Shown: positions 31,677 through 39,115 of the stretch, piece after piece
How the letters are laid out: each line of letters starts with the position of its first letter
How positions within the stretch are numbered: position 1 is the stretch's first letter
DNA from: Acidobacteria bacterium Ga0077534
GTDB lineage: Bacteria; Acidobacteriota; Blastocatellia; Pyrinomonadales; Pyrinomonadaceae
DNA length: 64,000 bases
Direction of reading: 5' to 3'
NCBI GenBank assembly: GCA_001464455.1
Contig: LNEI01000011.1
Coordinates: 62,001-126,000 of the forward strand
Made by a program: the position numbers and the translations under genes
The notes under the pieces: generated by a model
What the model was told of the DNA's origin: nothing
Seen by the model: the letters and a program-made list of their open reading frames with translations, nothing else
Databases searched by the model: none

Positions 31677-34600
31677 CTATTTCCCTCGCGGAGTCGCATC
31701 CCATAGCCGTATTCTTTCCTGTGAGCCGTGAGAAATGAGGGTATGGCCGTCTGGAGTAAAGGCCAGTAGACTGGTGACTGCGGAATTTGTGCGAATTGCC
31801 AGGACTTGTGCTTTTGTTTCGGTATCGTAGAGGCGTATCACGCCTTCGCCGCTGGCAGAAGCTAGCCGTCTTCCATCTGGAGTAAAGGTCAAGGCGTAGA
31901 CGAAGCCGGCATTTCCAGTTAGAGTGTCAAGAAGTTCTCCGTCCGAAGCGTGCCAAATCTTGATCACGCCATCGGCCCCGCCCGTCACGAAAGACCTTCC
32001 GTCGGGAGCAAATTCCGCTGACAGTATTGCTTTCGACTGTTTGCCAAGGTCGGCAATCATCTCGCCTGTCTGCAGGTTAAACAGTTTCAGTGACAAGTCA
32101 TAGCTTGCAGCTACTGCAGACTTACTGTCGGGCGAAATCGCGATAGAGCTAACGTAGCTGTCGAAATGATAGAGTTCCCGAATCAAATCGGTCGATTGCG
32201 CATTCCAGATCCGAACAAATCCATCATTGCCGCCCGAAATAAGAAGTTTTCCGTCGGCAGAGAATTTTAAGGCCCTTACACTATCGGCGAGCGTCGGCAC
32301 TTTTTCGTGAGCTTTGAAACGCATGATCTCCACACCATCGGTCGCGTTCCAGAAAGCAATGTTATTTTCTAGAGCTCCAGCAATAACTGATCCGTCAGGG
32401 GAGAACGCTTGTACGTCGATCCGATCTTCAGCAACAGTCGCTTTTATAGTCTTCGTTCCAAGGTCATATATCTCAAACTTCCCGAGGGCCCTTCTTATCG
32501 TTGTCACAGTTCTTCTGTCGGCAGAAATAGATGACCAATTACCGCCATATCCTGGACCATCACCGAACGATGAAGAGTCGAGTATCTCCGCAGAATCAAA
32601 AATAAAGGTACGAAAATCGGTTCCCGATGAGGCGAAATATTTTCCGTCAGGCGAAAAATCCACACTCCATGAGTCCGCACTATGAACACGAATATTCTGT
32701 ACCTCGGTACCACGTTCAGTTTCAAAAAAACGGAGCGTTCGGTCGCTGCTTGCAGCAGCAATCAATTTGCCATCGGGTGAAAATGCTATATCGTTTACCT
32801 TTGAGGTATTTTTTCCGATTTCTATAAGGACCCTGCCGCTCGCCAGATCGAATATCTGGATCGAAGAACTCTGCCTGCCGAGCGCAAACTTCGTTCCGTC
32901 CCTCGATATGGCGACTGAGAGAGCCGGTTGTTGTTCGTTTGGGCGCGTTGTCTTGTTGAGGTTTCGAAGAACGAGACCTGTCGACAAATCCCAGATCGTT
33001 GCCCCGTTGTTGTTTGCCGTGATAAGCATACCGTTGTCAGACGTGAATTGCAGATCATGGGTTTCGAGGGGCCTGCCGTCGGACGGCGTTATAAGCTCTT
33101 TTAGTTCGCTTCCACGTTCGGCGGACCAAATTCGGACTGTTCCATCGCGACTACCAGTAGCTACTAGCTTACCATCGGGGGAAAAACCTATGGCACGAAC
33201 GCGAGATGTGTGCCCGACAAGTGAGAGCACCTCGGCCCCTGTTTCCACATCCCAAATTTTTGCCGACGTTGATGCAGAATCGCCGGATGCGGTAGCCAGA
33301 CGCCGTCCGTCAGGTGAAAATGCCAGACGCCAAATGTTCTTTTCCTGAATTGAGGTCGTGCTTAGAAGTTCACCTCCTGGCACGCTGTATATTCTTGCAA
33401 ACCCATCGCTCCATGCCGTTGCCATTTTAGTGCTATCCGGTGAAAAGGTGACGTTCCACACCTCCGCCGGATGCTCTATAGAGGCGATCCGGCCTTTCGG
33501 ATGCAGAAGGTTTCGTAAGAAATTCCACTCCCAGCCACGAAAATCAGTGTTCTCGTAGCGGGCGAGAAGCTGATTCAACTGATTCAGATTAGCGGTTTCG
33601 TAGGCTTGCATAGCCAGATTCATGTCTGACGAGTAAGCCTGACGTAGATTTGTTAACGCCTGGGACCGGGCCGCCGAAGCGGACCAGAGCGTGCCTGCGA
33701 TCAGAATTAGGAGGAGGCCGGCGATCACGCAACCCGAGACAAAAGCGGTCCGGTATCGGCGGGTGAATTTTGAAAATTTGTAGACTGCGGAATGTGGTCT
33801 TGCGAGTATCGGCAGGTTGTTCAGATGCCGATTCAGGTCGGACACCAGTGCCTCGACGGTCTGATATCGTTCTCTGCGTTCTTTCGCCAACGCCTTGAGA
33901 ACTATGGTATCCAAGTCGCCCCGAAGAGGCTCAGGAGCTATTTTCGAGCCTGATTCAATATGTGAAACAGCAAGACTCGGAGTCATTGGACTTTCTTCGG
34001 TAATCATCCTTAAAATGTCAGGAAGCGATTTGCTTTTCAGGTCGAGGGGGAGTTGACCTGTGAGCATTTCATACAGAATTACCCCGAGGCTGTAAACGTC
34101 GCTGGCAGTCGTAATGTCTTCACCCTTTAATTGTTCGGGAGACGCATAGTTCGGTGTCAGAATATTTGCACCGATCGTCATGTCAGTCGTAACATCCAAA
34201 AACTGTGGATTAAGGAGCTTGGCAACACCGAAATCAAGCAACTTCGGGTTACCATCCTTTGTGACTAGTATATTGGCCGGCTTGAGATCGCGGTGTATTA
34301 TTAGGTTCTGATGTGCATATTTGACGGCATCGCAGATTTTCAGAAAAAGATCGATTCGTTGACGAACTGAAGGCTTTTCGCTACGGCAGTATTCAGTCAC
34401 CGACACCCCATCAACATATTCCATGACGAGGTAGGGGGTTCCCTCGTTTGTAGTGCCACCGTCCAGCAACGAAGCGATAGCCGGATGTTTCAGCTTCGCA
34501 AGAATCTGGCGCTCACGCTTAAACCCTGCCAAATCAGCAGAGTCCGAATACAGCCGCGAAATGAGCTTTATCGCAACATCCTGATGAAATTGCCCGTCGT

Positions 34601-34916
34601 TCCTGGTTCCTAGGTAAACTGACCCCATTCCCCCTTGACCGAGTAAACGAGAAATTGAGTATTTGTCTAGCTGTGAGCCAACTATGTCTGAAACCGGGCC
34701 AAATTCCAAAGAACCAAGGTCTTCAAATCTGGGATCTTCAAGAAGATCATTTTCGTTAGCCAGAGCGATCAGTAGTTCCCGTACCCGCTCCGCGAGAAGC
34801 GTGTTTCCTCCGCATCTCTCGATGAGAATTTGCTCACGATCCGATTGTTCTGCATCGAGAACCGCGTCAAGGATCGAATCTATCTTCACCCAGTCTCGCT
34901 TAAAAACATCATCCAT
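31677..34916 (-). CDS. Membrane Ser/Thr protein kinase with C-terminal WD40 propeller
   Basis: 1079 aa. The Hanks-type kinase domain has the glycine loop GQGGMGSVYLG (about 92-102), HRDLKPANIL near 207 and DFGVAKLL. A transmembrane segment (VIAGLLLILIAGTLWSASA) lies near 393-412. WD40 repeats with the recurring SPDG turn fill 480-1079, enough for two seven-bladed propellers; they would lie outside the membrane. Its ATG overlaps the ECF sigma stop by 8 bp, so the two are translationally coupled. This fits ECF families known to pair with Ser/Thr kinases, where phosphorylation controls the sigma factor; for this pair it is inference. Confidence 0.9.
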   Translation of the reverse strand: MDDVFKRDWVKIDSILDAVLDAEQSDREQILIERCGGNTLLAERVRELLIALANENDLLEDPRFEDLGSLEFGPVSDIVGSQLDKYSISRLLGQGGMGSVYLGTRNDGQFHQDVAIKLISRLYSDSADLAGFKRERQILAKLKHPAIASLLDGGTTNEGTPYLVMEYVDGVSVTEYCRSEKPSVRQRIDLFLKICDAVKYAHQNLIIHRDLKPANILVTKDGNPKLLDFGVAKLLNPQFLDVTTDMTIGANILTPNYASPEQLKGEDITTASDVYSLGVILYEMLTGQLPLDLKSKSLPDILRMITEESPMTPSLAVSHIESGSKIAPEPLRGDLDTIVLKALAKERRERYQTVEALVSDLNRHLNNLPILARPHSAVYKFSKFTRRYRTAFVSGCVIAGLLLILIAGTLWSASAARSQALTNLRQAYSSDMNLAMQAYETANLNQLNQLLARYENTDFRGWEWNFLRNLLHPKGRIASIEHPAEVWNVTFSPDSTKMATAWSDGFARIYSVPGGELLSTTSIQEKNIWRLAFSPDGRRLATASGDSASTSAKIWDVETGAEVLSLVGHTSRVRAIGFSPDGKLVATGSRDGTVRIWSAERGSELKELITPSDGRPLETHDLQFTSDNGMLITANNNGATIWDLSTGLVLRNLNKTTRPNEQQPALSVAISRDGTKFALGRQSSSIQIFDLASGRVLIEIGKNTSKVNDIAFSPDGKLIAAASSDRTLRFFETERGTEVQNIRVHSADSWSVDFSPDGKYFASSGTDFRTFIFDSAEILDSSSFGDGPGYGGNWSSISADRRTVTTIRRALGKFEIYDLGTKTIKATVAEDRIDVQAFSPDGSVIAGALENNIAFWNATDGVEIMRFKAHEKVPTLADSVRALKFSADGKLLISGGNDGFVRIWNAQSTDLIRELYHFDSYVSSIAISPDSKSAVAASYDLSLKLFNLQTGEMIADLGKQSKAILSAEFAPDGRSFVTGGADGVIKIWHASDGELLDTLTGNAGFVYALTFTPDGRRLASASGEGVIRLYDTETKAQVLAIRTNSAVTSLLAFTPDGHTLISHGSQERIRLWDATPRGK

Positions 34917-35481
34917 TGAATTTCAGTTCATTATATAGAAATGCTTTTGATTTGAGCCATTCGCGTTTCACAGTGACTTCGGAGACCCCTAAGACAACTG
35001 CGATTTCGGCTGCAGTCATTCCGCCAAAGAACTTGAGTTCAACGATTTCAGATTTGCGCGGGTCGACCAATTCAAGGCTTTTGAGTGCCTCATCAAGGAG
35101 AACAAGATCCAAGGTTTTCGCTGGAACAGCAAGTTGTAGTGCAGCGATCGATATCCCGGCAAAGGCTGGTACGCCTTTAGCATTTCGTCGCCTAGCTCTA
35201 TCAGTGAGGAGATTTCGCATTACTTTAGCAGCGACGGCAAAAAAATGCGATCGATTCTGCCAATCTACGGCAGACGTATCGATTAACCGGATATATGCTT
35301 CGTTTATCAATTCAGTAGTATGCAGAGAGATAAACCTATTCTCCCGTCGCAAATGCCGACGGGCAATCCGCTTTAGTTCTTGGCTAACGACCGGGACAAG
35401 ACTGGACAGAGCTTCACAGTCGCCGTCTCGCCAGCGGGAAAGGTGTACTGTAATGTTTACCTCATTATCAACCATTACCAA
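34909..35481 (-). CDS. ECF-type RNA polymerase sigma factor
   Basis: 190 aa, close to the usual ECF length. Region 2 covers about 20-100 (SLVPVVSQELKRIARRHLRR, HTTELINEAYIRLID, RSHFFAVAAKVMRNLLTDRA). Region 4 covers about 130-185 with the HTH MTAAEIAVVLGVSEVTVKRE. The pattern matches the ECF subfamily common in Acidobacteriota and Planctomycetes that is encoded next to Ser/Thr kinases. No anti-sigma factor is adjacent; the coupled WD40 kinase may take that role. Two further in-frame Met/Val codons could serve as start, so the first few residues are uncertain. It may drive the giant gene and its own operon. Confidence 0.9.
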   Translation of the reverse strand: MVMVDNEVNITVHLSRWRDGDCEALSSLVPVVSQELKRIARRHLRRENRFISLHTTELINEAYIRLIDTSAVDWQNRSHFFAVAAKVMRNLLTDRARRRNAKGVPAFAGISIAALQLAVPAKTLDLVLLDEALKSLELVDPRKSEIVELKFFGGMTAAEIAVVLGVSEVTVKREWLKSKAFLYNELKFNG

Positions 35482-35784
35482 ACATCAAAATTTATGCCCA
35501 GCAGAACGCGAAATTAGGGTCGATCCGATTTTAGCAGTATACCACTCGATTTTCGAGCCGAACGAAACGCACCTAGGAGTACCGAATGTGCTGAGTCCGG
35601 CCGCCCGGAGCCTACCAGATATGTAGATGGCTCGATTGGAAGAAAAGTGCACAGTCGGGCGATTCGTCGAACCTGCGGTCGGATTTTGGAGTTGACCATG
35701 AAAAGGATTCTGATCTGCTAGCGGATCATGGATTCGCCGCGACACCCATCCTCTTAGCGCGAGCAAATGGGAAAGAGGAACCTA
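35482..35784. other. Spacer between ECF gene and divergent gene fragment
   Basis: About 300 bases that must hold the promoter of the leftward sigma-kinase operon and of the rightward fragment at 35785. No repeat, RNA gene or convincing ORF is visible. Confidence 0.5.
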
Positions 35785-36069
35785 ATGAACAGTACCGAAC
35801 GAACGATCCGAGGCCGCGTCACGACCCCAAGCGGACAGGGCCTGAGAAACGCCACGGTCACGCTGATCGAACCAAACGGAGACGACGATATTGAAGAGTA
35901 TAGGCGGGACTCTCTGGGGACATGTTCGGAACAAAACCGATGCTTAATCCGATATTGCAACGACGACCTCCAATCGTTTGATTCATTGATTGAATTTCAA
36001 GTTTTCAACCATCCATTTTATTGTGCCTGCCAGCATTTTGCATTGTCATTAAAAGGTTTCTGCATATAA
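35785..36069 (+). pseudogene. Truncated carboxypeptidase-regulatory-like domain gene
   Basis: From an ATG with a good AGAGG site the frame reads RTIRGRVTTPSGQGLRNATV, the beginning of the same carboxypeptidase-regulatory-like domain that ends the protease at 1290-4628. After about 36 residues (EPNGDDD) the similarity stops and the frame runs on through sequence with no domain character. The rest of the domain (…SSFGxYxF…KRYRF) is missing, so this is a broken remnant, possibly cut by a rearrangement inside the island. Confidence 0.55.
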
Positions 36070-36101
36070 TGCATATAATTGAGGTAATCTTGGTAAATCC
36101 G

Positions 36102-37643
36102 ATGAAACTCGTCTTGCGAACATTCCGACTGGGACTTTTGATTGCACTCGCTGGAACGCTTGGCCTTTCACAAAGCGATCCTAAGCCGCGGGTTTTTGTT
36201 ATTGAAAGCAACACTTGGTCAGCCGGCAGAACATTTCCTGGCTCGCTCGGAGATTTTCTCATCGGGGCTCGTGGTGGAGGCAGCCCTCAAACAGCGGAGA
36301 TTATCAAGACGTTCGGGGAGCGATGTAAGGAGAGCATCGTTAACATCTCAAGGGAAAAGGCTGACTACATTGTTTTGCTTGAACACGAAGGCGGTAAGGG
36401 CCTGTTGCGGGTAGATAATAAGTTCGCGATTTTCGATCCAGCCGGTGACGCGATTGAAAGCGGTTCCACTCGAGCATTGGGTAACTCTGTCGATGATGCT
36501 TGTACGGCGTTGAAAAAAGACTGGAAGGATCGAAAGTATGGCCGCCTCCCCCCGAAGCCAAGAGTTGCGCCCTCGCCTACGCCTCGACCGATAACATCCC
36601 TCGATTTACGAGGGGCAGGTGGAACGGATTCCACCTCAGCCGTTACATTCCTGTCAACTCCTGACGGATCCGAAATCGAGATCGATGGGAAATTCACGGG
36701 TAATACGCCTTCACTACTGCAGCTTAAGGTCGGCGATCATGAAGTTACGGTAAAACGAACCGGCTATCGTCCATGGCAGAAAACGATTTCGGTCATTCCG
36801 GGTGGAAATATTCTCGTAAGTGCCGAGTTGGAAACCGACGTTCCGGTTCCCCAGCCTCCAACCCCAGCTACCTCAAGCCCGCCTGCGTTAACTGTGCCCG
36901 GACAAGCTGCGAATGTGCCCCCAGGGGCATCCGCGGCTTCAGCGGGGGTAGGCTCTAATCCAAATAAGGGACGGACAGGAGCCGCGGGTATCGAATTTGT
37001 CTGGATCCCCCCGGGCGAATATATCATGGGATCAACGGATGGAGAGAAGTACGAAAAACCCGTTCGCAAGGTGACCATCTCCGAAGGTTTTTGGCTGGGC
37101 AGGTACGAGGTTACACAGCTCCAATGGTTTTCCGAAATGGGGTTGAACCCGAGCGAATTCGCTAAATGCGGCGGAAATTGCCCTGTTGAAAACGTATCAT
37201 GGGACGACACGCAGCTATTTATAGCTAAGCTTAACGCTAAGGCCGACGGTTTTGTTTACAGCTTGCCCACGGAGGCTCAGTGGGAATACGCGGCACGAGC
37301 CGGATCGCCCGGAAAATACGCGGGTGATGTTGATTCGATGGCGTGGCACCGAAGCAATTCCGGCGGCACGACCCGGCCTGTCGGCACTAAGCAGCCCAAT
37401 GCTTGGGGACTCTACGACATGCACGGCAATGCCTGGGAATGGTGTGAAGATTGGTATGGCGATTATCAGATAACAAATCTGATCGATCCAAAAGGTGCAC
37501 CCCGAGGTAATCGTCGAGTTCTTAGGGGCGGTGCGTGGATTGATGCCCCGACCGATGCTCGATCATCTTTTCGAGGTAAGTGGGAGCCATCAGCGAGATT
37601 CAAGGCTTTCGGCCTCCGTGTTGTTGCCCAAGAAAGAAAGTAG
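36102..37643 (+). CDS. Exported PEGA / formylglycine-generating-enzyme-like protein
   Basis: About 513 aa. The signal peptide is MKLVLRTFRLGLLIALAGTL; a TTG four codons earlier, closer to GAGGT, is an alternative start. An N-terminal domain (~25-165) of the kind found with PEGA repeats is followed by a PEGA domain (~185-250), a Pro-rich linker, and a C-terminal FGE-sulfatase (SUMF1) domain (~295-510) with YIMGS, LPTEAQWEYAARAG, GLYDMHGNAWEWCEDWY and RVLRGGAW. The FGE fold converts Cys to formylglycine in sulfatases, but many bacterial members with PEGA domains are non-catalytic or act on other targets. No sulfatase gene is nearby. Secreted or periplasmic. Confidence 0.85.
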   Translation: MKLVLRTFRLGLLIALAGTLGLSQSDPKPRVFVIESNTWSAGRTFPGSLGDFLIGARGGGSPQTAEIIKTFGERCKESIVNISREKADYIVLLEHEGGKGLLRVDNKFAIFDPAGDAIESGSTRALGNSVDDACTALKKDWKDRKYGRLPPKPRVAPSPTPRPITSLDLRGAGGTDSTSAVTFLSTPDGSEIEIDGKFTGNTPSLLQLKVGDHEVTVKRTGYRPWQKTISVIPGGNILVSAELETDVPVPQPPTPATSSPPALTVPGQAANVPPGASAASAGVGSNPNKGRTGAAGIEFVWIPPGEYIMGSTDGEKYEKPVRKVTISEGFWLGRYEVTQLQWFSEMGLNPSEFAKCGGNCPVENVSWDDTQLFIAKLNAKADGFVYSLPTEAQWEYAARAGSPGKYAGDVDSMAWHRSNSGGTTRPVGTKQPNAWGLYDMHGNAWEWCEDWYGDYQITNLIDPKGAPRGNRRVLRGGAWIDAPTDARSSFRGKWEPSARFKAFGLRVVAQERK

Positions 37644-37834
37644 TTCGCACCGGATCACCGCCCCACCTGTCATCTCATCGACAAACTGAAACGGAGACCG
37701 TTGCTTACATGGTGACCGCACTGAAACTTCCGTGATTAGCACGCCTTCTATTCGTTCGACGCCAATGCACTTTTAATGCTGTACAAGACAAGAGCGTGAA
37801 GGATAAATTGTTAAGGTTAGTCACAGGAGACACT

Positions 37835-38443
37835 ATGAGTTCTAGCAAACTGAAGATATATTTTGTTATCTGCGTCCTCCTAACTTGCTTCACTATAAAT
37901 GTCCGCGAAAGTAGCGCACAGAAAAAAACGGATATTCGTAACCCTGAGATCACGCTGTTCTCGTTCGACCGTGTCGATGAGGCGCGATGGACGGTGACCA
38001 ACGATGGCGTGATGGGCGGACGATCGGCGGGGTTCGCGACGGTGGAGAACGGCACCCTGAACTTCACCGGCACGCTCGTGACGCGCGGAGGCGGATTCAC
38101 GCTGGTGCGGGCGCTACGTCAGGTGGACCTGACTGGCTATTCTGGTGTTGAGCTTCGGATTCGTGGAAGCGGGCGGAGTTTCGAGGTGGAGCTAGACGAC
38201 GGGTCTCGAGGGAGTGGGCGCAGCGTGTCGCGGAGGGCTGCCTTCGCCACGTCAGCGGAATGGACGGTGGTGCGCGTGCCGTTTACCGCGCTGCGGAGCA
38301 CGATTTTCGGGCAGGCGGTGAATGCTCCGCCCATCGACCTGGCGCGCATCCAGAGCGTGGCTCTCTATATGGCGGACGGCCAGGACGGGGCGTTCCGGCT
38401 GGAGGTGGATTACATCCGGGCGTTTGACAACGCTGGCCGGTAG
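37835..38443 (+). CDS. CIA30-family exported protein
   Basis: 202 aa from the ATG at 37835, preceded by AGGAGA; an upstream Met at 37796 lacks a site. A signal peptide (KLKIYFVICVLLTCFTIN…SSAQ) is followed by a complex-I-intermediate-associated-protein-30/galactose-binding-like domain: FSFDRVDEARWTVTNDGVMG, GYSGVELRIRGSGRSFEVEL, and SVALYMADGQDGAFRLEVDY. In bacteria these are beta-sandwich proteins of unknown role. The body of the gene is visibly richer in G+C than its signal-peptide end and flanks. It is the last gene before the right end of the island. Confidence 0.85.
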   Translation: MSSSKLKIYFVICVLLTCFTINVRESSAQKKTDIRNPEITLFSFDRVDEARWTVTNDGVMGGRSAGFATVENGTLNFTGTLVTRGGGFTLVRALRQVDLTGYSGVELRIRGSGRSFEVELDDGSRGSGRSVSRRAAFATSAEWTVVRVPFTALRSTIFGQAVNAPPIDLARIQSVALYMADGQDGAFRLEVDYIRAFDNAGR

Positions 38444-38994
38444 CACGCCTGTAGGGTTCGGGCTGAATGCGGTGCTAGGAAATCCAGTCAGTGGACCTTC
38501 TTTATCTCAAAAAAGATCCATAAATTCCCGGTATGGCCCAGTTTAACAAATCCGAAAGATAGACGGCGTACGACGTTTGGGTTTCGTAATGCGTGAAACG
38601 TTTACAGGTTTTATAGGCTTGTACCGATCCCGTTATAATTCGAAAGATTGCTACCCGGGCGAAGGCATGCCTCCAACTTTCTTGCGAACTCCTCCATTGT
38701 TGGCCGGTTGTCGTGTACCGCTTTTCGCCAAAGACTTTGCTGATCACAACAAACCTCGTCGATATAGATTTTACCGGACTCGAATAGGCGTCGAGCGCGT
38801 TTCGGGAAATCAAAGAGATTTCTTATCGATTAGATTCCGAAGTCACTGAGGTATCTGATTGTGCAACATTTGTGCAACAATCTATCCAAGATCAACGGTA
38901 ACTAGGAAAAACCAACTCAAACAAAATTGATGTAAGTTGCGGCTTATTCAGTACTTGGAGACACTCAGACAAACTAATAAAACTTTCTTTTGCA
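38444..38994. other. Right end of the island, no gene seen
   Basis: About 550 bases. Frames here are short and featureless. The stretch contains the 20-bp TGTGCAACA pair (38860-38879), identical to the one near the left end, then AT-rich sequence up to attR. Confidence 0.55.
38860..38879. promoter_or_regulatory. Right-end TGTGCAACA pair, candidate integrase arm site
   Basis: Identical to 6529-6548 (TGTGCAACATTTGTGCAACA), 115 bp inside attR. Its presence at both ends and nowhere else noticed in the window supports a role in recombination. Confidence 0.55.
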
Positions 38995-39044
38995 GACTCT
39001 TAATCCGCGGGTCGCAGGTTCGATCCCTGCTCGGCCTACCATTA
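38995..39044 (+). repeat. attR: 50-bp copy of the tRNA-Lys 3' end
   Basis: A perfect 50-base match to 6434-6483, from the anticodon stem through CCATTA. The 5' half of a tRNA is absent upstream, so this is not a functional tRNA gene but the far junction of the integrated element. Confidence 0.92.
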
Positions 39045-39052
39045 GATAAATG

Positions 39053-39085
39053 AAAGGACTTACGCGATTTTTCGGTAAGTCCTTT
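39053..39085. terminator. Hairpin after attR, presumed original tRNA-Lys terminator
   Basis: AAAGGACTTAC (39053-39063) pairs perfectly with GTAAGTCCTTT (39075-39085), an 11-bp stem. Before integration it would have followed tRNA-Lys by about 12 bases. It is also 31 bp past the stop of the leftward molybdoenzyme gene and may terminate that operon from the other side. Confidence 0.65.
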
Positions 39086-39115
39086 CTTGATCAACCGCCC
39101 TGTGCTAAATGATAG

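Larger units (their letters stand above)
6434..39044. mobile_element. Integrated genomic island in tRNA-Lys (about 32.6 kb)
   Basis: The boundaries are two perfect 50-bp direct repeats, 6434-6483 (3' part of tRNA-Lys) and 38995-39044 (orphan copy). A tyrosine integrase gene lies just inside the left end with an excisionase-like gene divergent from it. Contents are a DUF3987-type replication module, a restriction/defence operon and signalling and secreted-protein cargo. No relaxase, type IV secretion or phage structural gene was recognised, so it looks like a non-conjugative island or mobilisable element. Whether all 17 kb of cargo on the right arrived in the same event cannot be seen; only two att copies are present. 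Confidence 0.85.

Noticed and set aside
38502-38849. Small frames on both strands at the right island end
   Set aside because: They overlap each other, lack start signals and have no recognisable features.
38995-39041. Second tRNA-Lys gene
   Set aside because: Only the 3' half is present; no D arm or 5' acceptor strand precedes it. It is the att copy.
6434-39044. Prophage
   Set aside because: An integrase and a terminase-small-like HTH are present but there is no large terminase, portal, capsid or tail gene.
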